A program made the position numbers and the translations under genes. Shown here one piece after another: positions 16,834 to 25,421 of a DNA stretch of 64,000 bases (positions are counted from its first letter, which is position 1; every line of letters begins with the position of its first letter). The stretch is from Cephaloticoccus sp. (GTDB lineage: Bacteria; Verrucomicrobiota; Verrucomicrobiia; Opitutales; Opitutaceae): contig JAURHD010000011.1 in the NCBI GenBank assembly GCA_030833445.1, positions 1 to 64,000 of the forward strand. The letters run 5' to 3'. The notes below the pieces were generated by a model. The model was given only the letters and a program-made list of their open reading frames with translations, made no database searches and was not told the origin of the DNA.

Positions 16834-17346
16834 GTGAGCACCACGCCCGCCGAAACTCTTCCTCTGACTTCAACCTCCCCGTGTCCCTGTGGCTCGGGCC
16901 GCAATTACGGCCAATGCTGCGAGCCGATCATTGCCGGCACCACGCCGGCCCCCGATGCCGAAGCACTGATGCGCTCCCGTTTCACCGCGCACGTGATCGA
17001 CGACACGCGCTACTTGGACCGCACTTATCTGCCGACTTCCAAACAGAACTCCACTGACGAGCACACACCGGGCACGCACAAGTGGACAAAGCTCGAGATC
17101 CATCGGCACGACGCCAATGTGCGTCCGGGGGTATCGCACGTGGATTTTTCCGCCTACTTCACCCAGGAAGGTCAGGCTGGGGTGATGCACGAGAAATCCG
17201 AATTCGAGTTTCTCGATGGGAACTGGATCTTCACGAAAACCCTGCGCCAAGGACCCGCCCCGATTGTTTCCGCCTCCAAGGTTGGCCGCAACGATCCATG
17301 TCCCTGTGGCTCGGGTAAGAAATACAAGAAGTGCTGCGGCGCTTGA
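16834..17346 (+). CDS. YchJ-family protein with two SEC-C zinc motifs
   Basis: About 170 aa. A SEC-C motif near the N-terminus ([14 protein letters not shown]) and another at the very C-terminus ([16 protein letters not shown]) frame an NTF2-like middle domain ([11 protein letters not shown] ... [11 protein letters not shown]). This is the layout of YchJ/UPF0225 proteins; the SEC-C motif, named from SecA, binds zinc. The function of the family is unknown. GTG 16834 is taken as start because the first SEC-C motif is close to the N-terminus in relatives; TTG 16813 is an alternative adding seven residues. No clear ribosome binding site decides. Confidence 0.88.
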   Translation: MSTTPAETLPLTSTSPCPCGSGRNYGQCCEPIIAGTTPAPDAEALMRSRFTAHVIDDTRYLDRTYLPTSKQNSTDEHTPGTHKWTKLEIHRHDANVRPGVSHVDFSAYFTQEGQAGVMHEKSEFEFLDGNWIFTKTLRQGPAPIVSASKVGRNDPCPCGSGKKYKKCCGA

Positions 17347-17439
17347 TCGTTCCTGGCGAGGTATCGGGAATAATCAGTCCACTTACCGGTTGCATCGGGG
17401 CCTGACGCAACTACGCCGGAGAGGAACCATCGATTCCCA

Positions 17440-18267
17440 ATGGCTACCCCGACCCTCTCCGCCACCGAACGTTTTCACTTCGAGACCCAAGGCTATCTGG
17501 TCTTGGAAAATTTCCTCACCCCCGAGCACACGGCACGGCTGTTGACTGCGCTGGAACACGCGACGGCGCGGCGCCGGGCCGCGCAACCTGCCGGGCACAA
17601 GGCCGTATGGCCGCCGAAGGTTCCTGCAGACCTCACCCAACTCAACGGCGCCAAAAGCACGCGCCTCCTGAACATATTGGATGATGATCCGTTGTTTCAG
17701 GAGTTGCTCGACTGGCCCGCGTTGGTGCCCTACCTGCATGCGCTCTGTAATCCCGAGCCGCACTATCACGCCTCGGATGCCATCTTGGAGGATGCCCCCG
17801 ACTACACCAATCGCGCGGGTGATTGGCACATCGACGGTAAGGACAACGGCTACCGCAATTTGTCTGGTCCCATCCCGCTGCTGCAACTCAAGGTCGGCTA
17901 TTATCTCTCCGACATGACCCAGCCGTGGCGTGGCAATCTCACGGTTGTGCCGGGCAGTCACCTCTCCCGGTCCGAGTTGTCCGCCGAGGATCGCAAGCGG
18001 CGAGAATTTTTCCCCTGTGCTCAGCAAGTCTGCGCCCCAGCCGGCAGCGCGATCCTGTTTCACAACGCCATCTGGCACACCGCCGCGCCCTATAATGCCG
18101 GCGAACCCGGTCGCCGCATGCTTTACTACGGCTACGAACATCCATGGATGTTGGCGAACATGGCCCATTGGAACTACAGCAAGACGTTCTACAACAAAAA
18201 GCTCACACCCGCCCAGCGCAGATTCTTCCACGGCTTCGTGTTCGATCCACCCGAGCAACGCATGTAA
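17440..18267 (+). CDS. Phytanoyl-CoA dioxygenase (PhyH) family protein
   Basis: A 275-aa Fe(II)/2-oxoglutarate oxygenase. The facial triad is visible as H130-x-D132 (DWHIDG) and H213 (AIWHTAAPYN), and R226 (GRRMLYY) is a likely 2-oxoglutarate anchor. The PGSHLSRSEL segment is typical of PhyH proteins. Substrates in this family range from lipids to secondary metabolites and cannot be predicted here. It is convergent with a second, only distantly similar PhyH gene at 18294-19133, with 26 bp between them. Confidence 0.9.
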   Translation: MATPTLSATERFHFETQGYLVLENFLTPEHTARLLTALEHATARRRAAQPAGHKAVWPPKVPADLTQLNGAKSTRLLNILDDDPLFQELLDWPALVPYLHALCNPEPHYHASDAILEDAPDYTNRAGDWHIDGKDNGYRNLSGPIPLLQLKVGYYLSDMTQPWRGNLTVVPGSHLSRSELSAEDRKRREFFPCAQQVCAPAGSAILFHNAIWHTAAPYNAGEPGRRMLYYGYEHPWMLANMAHWNYSKTFYNKKLTPAQRRFFHGFVFDPPEQRM

Positions 18268-18293
18268 AAGCGACGGGACGACTTCGTCGCCCA

Positions 18294-19133
18294 TCAACCC
18301 CGGGAGGGTTCCAACATCTCGGCCCGGGCCTTGTCGGCCAACGCCTTCAGGTGGCTATCATTCGCCAAGTTTTGTTCGAGGTGAACCATGCGTTGCGGAC
18401 TGGCCGTATTGATCATCGCTTCACCGTAGGCGCGATCCACCCAGAACCGAGCGGCCCCCGTAAGATATTCGCGCAGCTCCGGCAGGAGTCGTTCCGGGTA
18501 ACGCTGACAGCAATTCATAGTAAACATGCGGCGACGGGCACTGCCACCGAAGGCCGAGTGTTTCAAATTGTGGTTGAATAGCACCACATCACCCGGCCTG
18601 GTCTCCAAGGCCACACACGGCACATTTCGGTCATCCATAGCCCAACTGGTTTCTGCATCAAAGACCTCCGCTTGCAGGGCCTCAGCAAATTTGTCGCCGA
18701 TGCGATGTGACCCGGGGATGACGCGCAGGCAACCCGTGTCGCGAGCCACCGGATCGAGATAGAAGGCCATCTTGATATGCGTAATATCGCGGTGCCAACC
18801 GTCCGAATGCCAGCCCGTGTCGCCGGCATAGAGATTACCGTCCGACCCCATGTAATTGAAATTATCGCCCAGGATACTGATGGCGATGCCCTCTAATCGC
18901 GGATCGTCGAGCAACGTGCTGAGGTAAACACTGCGATCAATGCACGGCGCGATGCAGGACCGACGTTTGCCGTCATGCGCCTGACCGTGATGTCCGCCGC
19001 CTTGGGCGGCCCAAAGAATTTCGAATTCGGCAATGATGCGTTCGATGCGGTCAGCGAGCAGGCCGGGGAAGGCCAGATAGCCGAAGGTGTGGTAGAAAGC
19101 CAGTTGCTGAGGGGACAGCCGGTAGGGGGTCAT
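18294..19133 (-). CDS. Phytanoyl-CoA dioxygenase (PhyH) family protein
   Basis: 279 aa from ATG 19133 (MTPYRLSPQQLAFYHTFGYL), a typical PhyH N-terminus; the frame extends 12 codons further upstream without support. Metal ligands: H109-x-D111 in GWHSDGWHRD (H114-x-D116 follows at once, an unusual doubled motif) and H192 in HNLKHSAFGG. PGSHRIGD and the Arg cluster SARRRMF complete the pattern. Such proteins are abundant in Verrucomicrobia and Planctomycetes; the substrate is unknown. Convergent with the PhyH gene at 17440. Confidence 0.9.
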   Translation of the reverse strand: MTPYRLSPQQLAFYHTFGYLAFPGLLADRIERIIAEFEILWAAQGGGHHGQAHDGKRRSCIAPCIDRSVYLSTLLDDPRLEGIAISILGDNFNYMGSDGNLYAGDTGWHSDGWHRDITHIKMAFYLDPVARDTGCLRVIPGSHRIGDKFAEALQAEVFDAETSWAMDDRNVPCVALETRPGDVVLFNHNLKHSAFGGSARRRMFTMNCCQRYPERLLPELREYLTGAARFWVDRAYGEAMINTASPQRMVHLEQNLANDSHLKALADKARAEMLEPSRG

Positions 19134-19354
19134 GCTGATCAGCACTAGGTTGCTGGAACCAACGGTCAATGGCCGTTAGACTGGTGGCACAAGATATCAG
19201 TAATACTTTTGGCTTTTGAATCGAACTGGTGGCGATCTGACCAATGGTCCGCACCAGTTTTCGTAAAGATGAGTGGAAACAGATTCTGAACAGATTCACA
19301 TCCCGGTTTAATTGAGGGGATTGATTTCCAGCTGTGTTCCACTGATGGTGGCCC

Positions 19355-19750
19355 ATGCCCGCACCCACGAAAGACTTGAAGGATTACTCGATCATTGAAC
19401 TCAACCATGTCGCTCTCGACGTGGCCGACGTGCCGGCGAGCGAGCAGTTTTATGGCGAGGTGCTGGGTTTACCGATGTTGCCGCGACCGGATTTCAACTT
19501 CCCCGGGGCTTGGTTCCGACTTGGGGTCACGCAGGAACTCCACCTCATCGGCAATCGCGACCGGCCCATCGGCCAACGCTCCGGACACTTCGCCCTGTTG
19601 GTTTCGGATATCGAAGCGGCGGCGGAACGATTGCGGATTGCCGGCGTGGAGTTTCGCGGTCCAAAGCCCCGTCCCGACGGTGCCCTGCAAATTTTCACGT
19701 CTGATCCCGACGGCAATACCATTGAGTTGTGCGCGAATCTGCCGGGTTAA
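19355..19750 (+). CDS. VOC (glyoxalase/dioxygenase fold) family protein
   Basis: A 131-aa single-domain protein with two beta-alpha-beta-beta-beta modules: NHVALDVADVPASEQFYGEV at the start and DPDGNTIELCANLP at the end. Metal ligands typical of the fold are H18 (LNHVAL), H78 (SGHFAL) and E124 (NTIELC). Possible roles are a glyoxalase, an epimerase or a resistance protein. Starts at ATG 19355. A stub resembling a lipase maturation factor follows 58 bp downstream. Confidence 0.88.
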   Translation: MPAPTKDLKDYSIIELNHVALDVADVPASEQFYGEVLGLPMLPRPDFNFPGAWFRLGVTQELHLIGNRDRPIGQRSGHFALLVSDIEAAAERLRIAGVEFRGPKPRPDGALQIFTSDPDGNTIELCANLPG

Positions 19751-19808
19751 ATCGCGCGGACACACTCCCGGATTGCCAGCAACGATAGGGCGACCTAACT
19801 AGGCCACG

Positions 19809-20033
19809 ATGACTTCATCGGACGGCAGCCCCATTCAGCCGTGGTATGGAACGGCGTGGACGCGACTCAAAGAGTTTTGCGTCACGGAGGGCGGCGCCAC
19901 GTTCATCTGGACGCGATGGATCATGCTTCGCGCCGTGGGTATCCTGTTTGTGATCATCTTTTGGGGGATCATCGGGGAGAGCCGGGGGTTGATGGGACCG
20001 GACGGAATAGCGCCGATCCGCACCGGCAAATGA
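19809..20033 (+). pseudogene. Short membrane protein resembling the N-terminus of a lipase maturation factor
   Basis: A 74-aa frame with one strong hydrophobic segment (LRAVGILFVIIFWGIIG) followed by ESRGLMGPDGIAPI. The pattern of a hydrophobic helix and then a 'xGLxGxDGIxPx' motif is typical of the beginning of lipase maturation factor family membrane proteins, normally 450 aa or more. Here the frame stops 18 residues after the helix, right at the end of the convergent RluA-family gene. It is therefore read as a truncated remnant, though a genuine small membrane protein is possible. Confidence 0.45.
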
Positions 20034-20699
20034 TCACTCCACGGCGGTTGATTGATCCATGGGCTTGACCCATTCGGGCCAGTTGGCCGGAGCTGGGGCG
20101 GTGAGCGCGAGATCCTGATGGGTGGCCGGATGTTGCAGCTTCAACTGCCGGGCATGCAGGCCAAAGAAATTCGCTGGCTGGCCGGAGCCGTAGACGGGAT
20201 CGCCGACCATCGGGCATCCGGCGTGTTGGCAATGCAGTCGGATTTGATGCGTGCGTCCGGTTTTCAGCAACACGCTGACCCAAGTAAAGCGTTTGTCAGT
20301 CGAAGTGCCGAGCACGCGAAAGGTCGACACCGCCGGTTTGCCGCCGGTGGGAACGTTGGCCCAGATGCCCTGGCCCGCCGGTCCGATTTGGGTTTCGATT
20401 TTGTTCAACCCGGCCGGCCAGGCACCCTCGACGACGGCCCAGTAAAGTTTGCGCACCTGCCGTTGCTCAAAGATGGCGGCCAGCTCGGCATTGTAGCGGT
20501 TGGTCTTGCGTAGCAGCACGACGCCACTCGTCAACCGGTCCAGTCGATGACAGCAAAAAACCGGTTTGCCGGTGAGTTGACTGGCGGTTTGTTCGAGATC
20601 GGTCTCTCGATCTCCACCGCCCTCGGTCAGTATCCCGGAAGGCTTGTTGAGTCCGAGCAAGTGCTCATCTTCAAACAGGATATCGGGTGACGGATTCAC
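20034..20699 (-). CDS. RluA-family RNA pseudouridine synthase
   Basis: 221 aa if started at GTG 20699, just before NPSPDILFEDEHLLGLNKPSG, a usual family start. The open frame extends far upstream (to 20960), but that part is low-complexity, Pro/Arg-rich and opposite to rsmH. Catalytic Asp is D54 in HRLDRLTSGV; TGRTHQIRLH and GDPVYG are further family motifs. The enzyme isomerises uridine in tRNA or rRNA; the position cannot be told. No S4 domain is present, which fits the short RluA or TruC-like forms. Its start lies about 120 bp from the divergent rsmH start. Confidence 0.9.
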   Translation of the reverse strand: MNPSPDILFEDEHLLGLNKPSGILTEGGGDRETDLEQTASQLTGKPVFCCHRLDRLTSGVVLLRKTNRYNAELAAIFEQRQVRKLYWAVVEGAWPAGLNKIETQIGPAGQGIWANVPTGGKPAVSTFRVLGTSTDKRFTWVSVLLKTGRTHQIRLHCQHAGCPMVGDPVYGSGQPANFFGLHARQLKLQHPATHQDLALTAPAPANWPEWVKPMDQSTAVE

Positions 20700-20815
20700 G
20701 ATTGGACAGCGTGAGCCGTCGCATGGCCGAAGCAAGAACAGTGGAGGTGGATAACACGACCCTTGTGCAATCGCCCCGCTTAGGACAGCAATGCCGTGTG
20801 CCCCAACCGCCCTCC

Positions 20816-21895
20816 ATGCCGGAGTCCGATTCAACGGCTCCGGAAACCGGGGCGCCGGTTCCGCATCGCCGTCGACCGCGTTATGCCGGCAAAAACCCGC
20901 GCCGGTTTGAAGATAAATACAAGGAGCACGATCCGGCGCGTTATGCGGCCGACGTGGCAAAGGTCATCGCTTCGGGCAAGACCCCTGCCGGCAGTCACCG
21001 CCCGATCATGGTGGAAGAAATCATGGCCGTGCTGGCGTTGCGTTCAGGAGAGGTGGCGGTGGATTGCACGCTGGGTTACGGAGGACATGCCGCCGAAATT
21101 TTGGCCCGGTTAAAACCCGGTGGCCGACTGATTGGTTTGGACGTTGACCCGATTGAACAACCCAAGACCACCGCGCGTTTGCGGGCGGCGGGATGGGCGG
21201 AAGATTGCTTCACACCCGTGCGCTCAAATTTTGCGGGTCTGCGTAAAGTGCTGGTGACTCAAGGTCTCCCCGGCGTGAATGCCATCCTGGCGGACTTGGG
21301 CGTGTCTTCCATGCAGCTCGATGATCCCACGCGCGGGTTCACTTTCAAAACCGACAGTGCGCTCGATCTGCGGCTCAATCCCACCCGGTCGCCCTCGGCC
21401 ACCGAATGGCTGGCCCAAGTATCCGCAAAGGAGTTCGCCGCGATCTTGACCGAAAATGCCGACGAACCCTTTGCAGAGTTGATCGCGGGTGACCTCATCA
21501 GTTCGCGCGACCGGCAACCCATCATACGCACGCTGCAACTGGCCGAGGCGATTCGACAGATCCTGCGTCGATATTCGCCCGGTCGGGATCCGGATAAAAT
21601 CGACGACAGTGTGCGCCGCGTGTTTCAAGCGATCCGCATTGCCGTGAATGATGAGTTCGGCGCGTTGGATATGTTTCTGCGGCAGTTGCCCGATTGCCTG
21701 AAGTCCGGAGGTCGCGTGGCGGTGCTCACGTTTCATTCGGGTGAAGACCGCCGGGTGAAGCATGCCTTCCGTGAGGGCCTGCGGGCCGGGGTTTACGCCT
21801 CCACCAACGACGAAGTTGGCCGGGCCAGCGCGGAAGAGCGTCGGGCCAACCCGCGCAGCACCTCGGCGAAACTCCGCTGGGCGGTGCGCGCCTGA
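20816..21895 (+). CDS. rsmH: 16S rRNA (cytosine-1402 N4)-methyltransferase RsmH
   Basis: 359 aa from ATG 20816. The SAM-binding motif is VDCTLGYGGHAAEIL (~85-99), followed by GLDVDP, the conserved ADLGVSSMQLDDPTRGFTF block, and the C-terminal VLTFHSGEDRRVKHAF. The enzyme methylates C1402 in the ribosomal P site. The first ~65 residues are a basic, Pro/Arg-rich extension that E. coli RsmH lacks. The gene is not within a division/cell-wall (mraZ-ftsL-ftsI) cluster, its usual location. The frame is open from 20687, but the early part overlaps the divergent RluA start and is unlikely to be translated. Confidence 0.93.
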   Translation: MPESDSTAPETGAPVPHRRRPRYAGKNPRRFEDKYKEHDPARYAADVAKVIASGKTPAGSHRPIMVEEIMAVLALRSGEVAVDCTLGYGGHAAEILARLKPGGRLIGLDVDPIEQPKTTARLRAAGWAEDCFTPVRSNFAGLRKVLVTQGLPGVNAILADLGVSSMQLDDPTRGFTFKTDSALDLRLNPTRSPSATEWLAQVSAKEFAAILTENADEPFAELIAGDLISSRDRQPIIRTLQLAEAIRQILRRYSPGRDPDKIDDSVRRVFQAIRIAVNDEFGALDMFLRQLPDCLKSGGRVAVLTFHSGEDRRVKHAFREGLRAGVYASTNDEVGRASAEERRANPRSTSAKLRWAVRA

Positions 21896-21903
21896 ACCCT
21901 GGT

Positions 21904-22941
21904 TCAGTCCTTGTGTTCCTCGGCGAGTTTGGCGCCCTCGCCCTCGGGCAGGCCGTCGCGGAAAGTGCCGAACCAGCGGTCGAGCGGGATGGTGGCCTCG
22001 CCGTAGTTGCATTCAAAATAGCGATGGTGCAGATAATGAAAATACGAACCGGTGGGCACCTTGCCGTTGGCGATCGGGCCTTCGAATCCGTGGTGGCCGG
22101 CGCCGGGGGTCAGGGTGGTGTGTTGCAGGTTGTAGAGGAAATGCAAGGGGTGTGACGGCACCACCCAGTGGATCAGCACCACGCTGATATAGAGCACCAG
22201 CTCGACCGGATGCATGGCCATGCCGGACCAGGTGTTGGGATTGATGTTTTTGTGATGCAGGTAGTGGACGTGCTTGTAGAGCGGCTTCCAATGGATGAGC
22301 CGATGAACCACGTAGAAGTGAAACTCGCGCCAGATGGGGATCAGCAAAAAGAGAGTGACGAACCAGACCGGATGGCGCGCCCACTCCAGCCACGGAATAA
22401 AATGATTGGCGTAGAGCCACATCGTGACGACCTCGTAGCCGGACCACACGATGCCGCCGACGCCGCAGGTCCAAAATATATTATCGTAGACCTGATCGCG
22501 AAAGAGGAACACCCGGCTGTTCGTCGCGGGCCAGTTGGCGTCGTATTTCTTTTTCAAGCCCTCACCCTTGCGGATGTGGAGGTAGTAGTGGAGTGAGCCG
22601 TAGAAAATCCACATGATCGCGAGATTGCGCACCCAGATTTGTGCGATCCAGCCGGGGGCAAAGGTGGCGCAGCGCTCCATCGAGGGTTGAAAGAAAAACC
22701 ACGTGATCGCCGCAAACGCAAAGACCACGCTGCTGAGCGGCCACAGATAACCGGGCCAACCGAACAACCATTTCAGGAAGGCCTTCACGCGGAGTGGCCA
22801 TTGAAAGACAGGTGCGTAGCGGACGGGGTAGTCGGGACGCCATTCGCCGCGGGCGTTGCGTCCTGCTGCGGCATACTCCTCCGTGCGAGTGGAGTGGGGT
22901 TGTGCTGCCATCGGCGGTAATCTGGTCAAGGCGATGCTCAT
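21904..22941 (-). CDS. Fatty acid hydroxylase / sterol desaturase family membrane protein
   Basis: About 345 aa with four to five membrane segments. The diiron His clusters of the family are clear: HRLIH, HVHYLHHKN, a QHTTLTPGAGHHG block and HYLHHRYFE. The family inserts oxygen or double bonds into lipids at the membrane; the substrate is unknown. Several starts are possible; ATG 22941 (MSIALTRLPPMAAQ) is chosen, 22911 is nearly as good, and the upstream codons to 22983 look non-coding. The stop is 8 bp from the convergent rsmH stop. Confidence 0.9.
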   Translation of the reverse strand: MSIALTRLPPMAAQPHSTRTEEYAAAGRNARGEWRPDYPVRYAPVFQWPLRVKAFLKWLFGWPGYLWPLSSVVFAFAAITWFFFQPSMERCATFAPGWIAQIWVRNLAIMWIFYGSLHYYLHIRKGEGLKKKYDANWPATNSRVFLFRDQVYDNIFWTCGVGGIVWSGYEVVTMWLYANHFIPWLEWARHPVWFVTLFLLIPIWREFHFYVVHRLIHWKPLYKHVHYLHHKNINPNTWSGMAMHPVELVLYISVVLIHWVVPSHPLHFLYNLQHTTLTPGAGHHGFEGPIANGKVPTGSYFHYLHHRYFECNYGEATIPLDRWFGTFRDGLPEGEGAKLAEEHKD

Positions 22942-23049
22942 GGCAAGAAATCTGGGCGAGGTGTGCGCTTGCCCTGAAACCAACGCCCTCTGAGGGTTGC
23001 GCTCCAGATCATGTAACTACCGAATCTGCTGGCCACGAAGTTTGGACGC

Positions 23050-24342
23050 ATGACGGCGTTCTTTTCCCTCTACCTGACCGAGGGTGTGCCGCTCGGATTC
23101 ACCGCCACCGCGATCGCCACGCAGATGCGTCGCCAAGGGCTGGGACCGGCCGAGATCGGCGCGTTTGTCGGCACGTTGTATTTACCGTGGGCGTTCAAAT
23201 GGGCGGTCGGACCGTTTGTCGACGTGCTGTCATCCGATCGGTTCGGGCGTCGGCGCATGTGGATCGTCCTGACGCAGGTCATGATGGTGCTTACGCTGAT
23301 GGCGGCGATGCCGGTGAACTTCACGACGGAGCTGAAGCTCTTCACGTTTGTCATTTTGCTGCACAATATCTTTTCCGCGACCCAGGACGTCGCCATCGAT
23401 GCGCTCGCGGTCAACGTCCTCAAAGAGTCCGAGCGCGGCACGGCGAATGGCCTGATGTTTGCGGGTGCTTATCTCGGGCAGGCAATCGGGGGTTCCGGGG
23501 TGTTGTTTCTCATACCCTACACCGGCTTGCCGGCCACCTATGTTTTCGTGGCGGCGATCCTGATGTCCGTGACCCTGTTTGTGGCCTTGCCGATGAAGGA
23601 ACCCAAAGGCCCGCCCAAACCGCCCCGCGAAGGCTCGGCCCTCGGCGCGGTGACCCGGGAGATTGGCACGTTCACGCGGGATGCCTATCGTGCATTCACT
23701 GGCAGCCGGGCTGCTTGGGTGGGCTTGATCTTTGCGATGCTGCCGGCGGGAGCCTATGCGCTGAGCCTCGCGCTCCAGTCCAACCTTGCGGTGGAACTTG
23801 GACTCAACGACAACGCGATCGGGCGACTCGCCTTGATGAGCACCGTGATCAGTGCGCTCTGTTGCGTGGCCGGCGGTTGGCTATCGGACCGGTTTGGCCG
23901 ACGTAAGATGCTTGCCTTGTTTTTTGTCGGCACGGCCATCCCCGGACTCTACCTCGCTTGGATTATGCAGGGTCATGGGTGGATCATGCCGGTCGATCCA
24001 CAGATGGCCGACCGACCGGTGCCGGCTGAAGGTTTGGTCAACGCATTCTGGGGCGCCTGTCTGCTCTTTTCGGTTTTCCAAGGCCTGATGTATGGCACCA
24101 AGGCGGCACTCTTCATGGACATCACCACGCCGGCCGTGGCGGCGACACAGTTCACCGCTTACATGGCGATGAGTAACCTCGTCATCTCCTACTCGGCGAC
24201 CTGGCAGGGATATGCGATCACCCGGTTGGGTTATCCGCTTACACTGGTGCTCGATGGGGTCGCCGGCTTGGTGTGCATCGGCCTGATGCCGTTGATGGTA
24301 AAACCCACTGCGAAGCCCGAAGCCGTGGCGGGGTCAAATTAG
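23050..24342 (+). CDS. MFS transporter, AmpG-like (PAT family)
   Basis: A 430-aa membrane protein with about twelve segments. SLYLTEGVPLGFTATAIATQ at the start, SSDRFGRRRMW between TM2 and TM3, and NIFSATQDVAIDALAV are close to AmpG, the anhydromuropeptide permease for cell-wall recycling. Whether this copy moves muropeptides is inferred. The ATG at 23050 removes little of TM1; a slightly longer start cannot be excluded. A double-hairpin repeat follows 10 bp after the stop. Confidence 0.85.
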   Translation: MTAFFSLYLTEGVPLGFTATAIATQMRRQGLGPAEIGAFVGTLYLPWAFKWAVGPFVDVLSSDRFGRRRMWIVLTQVMMVLTLMAAMPVNFTTELKLFTFVILLHNIFSATQDVAIDALAVNVLKESERGTANGLMFAGAYLGQAIGGSGVLFLIPYTGLPATYVFVAAILMSVTLFVALPMKEPKGPPKPPREGSALGAVTREIGTFTRDAYRAFTGSRAAWVGLIFAMLPAGAYALSLALQSNLAVELGLNDNAIGRLALMSTVISALCCVAGGWLSDRFGRRKMLALFFVGTAIPGLYLAWIMQGHGWIMPVDPQMADRPVPAEGLVNAFWGACLLFSVFQGLMYGTKAALFMDITTPAVAATQFTAYMAMSNLVISYSATWQGYAITRLGYPLTLVLDGVAGLVCIGLMPLMVKPTAKPEAVAGSN

Positions 24343-24351
24343 TTTGGCAGG

Positions 24352-24413
24352 AAGGTGGGCGCGCAGGTCCCGCTGCGCGCCATGACGGGCCCCGGGACAT
24401 GCCCGTCCACCTT
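24352..24413. repeat. GGTGG-type double-hairpin intergenic repeat, copy A
   Basis: Outer arms AAGGTGG (24352-24358) and CCACCTT (24407-24413) enclose two hairpins: GGCGCGCAG/CTGCGCGCC (24358-24366/24373-24381) and GACGGGC/GCCCGTC (24384-24390/24401-24407). The first loop contains GTCCC and the second GGGAC, which are complementary. A second copy with the same plan is at 56514-56581. Both lie between convergent genes. The rest of 24414-24812 holds only the small reverse ORF at 24445-24693. Confidence 0.8.
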
Positions 24414-24444
24414 TGGGCCAACCGGAAGCGGGATCTGCGGCCGA

Positions 24445-24693
24445 CTAGACCGCGGTGCGGTTGTCGGATTTGAAGTGCGCGAGACTGCGGTTCATCGCGA
24501 TCGCACGCTGCGAGGCCTGTTGAGCCGTATCCTTGCGAATAATCGGACCCCCATTGACGGCGGGTTTCGGTTCTTCGTTCACCGCCGCCGAGGCAAACAG
24601 CACCATCAGCTCCGCCTTGGTATCAAGGCGGCGGGCAGGAAACCCGGTGTAACGGGTGAGCCATTGGATGATGGAAGCAGGTGCGGCACTCAT
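24445..24693 (-). CDS. Small hypothetical protein, 82 aa
   Basis: MSAAPASIIQWLTRYTGF starts an 82-residue hydrophilic protein without signal peptide or membrane segment. Third codon positions look like those of neighbouring genes, so coding is likely. An Asn/Pro-rich middle (VNEEPKPAVNGGP) is probably disordered; a helical, basic C-terminus follows. No family recognised. It is divergent from engB, 119 bp away. Confidence 0.55.
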   Translation of the reverse strand: MSAAPASIIQWLTRYTGFPARRLDTKAELMVLFASAAVNEEPKPAVNGGPIIRKDTAQQASQRAIAMNRSLAHFKSDNRTAV

Positions 24694-24812
24694 GGGAATA
24701 GACGGCCATCACAGAGGGCCGGCCCGCGTTTGGCGAGTGTGGAGTAGTGGGAGGGGACGATGGGGGAAACTTTAGGTCGCCAATCCCCGGACCGCGGGCC
24801 CATGTTCTAGGC

Positions 24813-25403
24813 ATGAAGATCCACTCCTCCGAATTCGCCACCAGTGCACCGGACTTGCGGCAAAGTCCGCCGGCGAACTTGCCGGAGTTTGCATTCATCG
24901 GCCGATCCAACGTCGGTAAGTCCTCCCTGATCAACATGCTGACCATGCGCAAGGGGCTGGCCAAGGTATCGGAAACGCCTGGCAAAACCCAGCTCATCAA
25001 TTTCTTCACCATCAATGGCAATTGGAACTTGGTGGATCTGCCGGGCTACGGCTACGCCCGGGTCTCGAAGGGCAAACGGGCCGATTTTAATGTCGCCGTG
25101 GCCGACTTCCTGGAGAAGCGCGAGTCCCTGAAACACACCTTTGTTTTGATCGATTCGCGGCTGCCACCGCAGGCGATTGACGTGGAATTCATCCGTTGGC
25201 TGCTCACGACGGATGTGAGTTTCTCGGTCGTCTTTACCAAGGCCGACAAACAGTCCGCCAGCAAAACCCAAGCATCGGTCCATCGCTTTCGTAAGGACGT
25301 GCTCGCCATGGTCACCCCGGCGCCGGCGGTGTTTATCTCCTCAGCCGAGGCCAAGACCGGTCGGAAAGAGATTCTCGGCCACATCGACAGTCTGCTGGGG
25401 TAG
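24813..25403 (+). CDS. engB: Ribosome biogenesis GTP-binding protein EngB (YsxC/YihA)
   Basis: 196 aa, the usual family length, from ATG 24813 (MKIHSSEFATSAPDLRQSP). All GTPase motifs are seen: P-loop GRSNVGKSS (~31-39), switch I ETPGKTQ, G3 DLPGYG, G4 TKAD and G5 SSAE. EngB is an essential GTPase for large-subunit ribosome assembly. Single gene; its stop is 18 bp from the convergent GNAT gene. Confidence 0.96.
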   Translation: MKIHSSEFATSAPDLRQSPPANLPEFAFIGRSNVGKSSLINMLTMRKGLAKVSETPGKTQLINFFTINGNWNLVDLPGYGYARVSKGKRADFNVAVADFLEKRESLKHTFVLIDSRLPPQAIDVEFIRWLLTTDVSFSVVFTKADKQSASKTQASVHRFRKDVLAMVTPAPAVFISSAEAKTGRKEILGHIDSLLG

Positions 25404-25421
25404 GCTGTCTGCCCACATTGA

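Noticed and set aside
20700-20960. N-terminal extension of the RluA-type protein
   Set aside because: Low-complexity Pro/Arg/Cys sequence antisense to rsmH; the family starts at NPSPDILFEDE.
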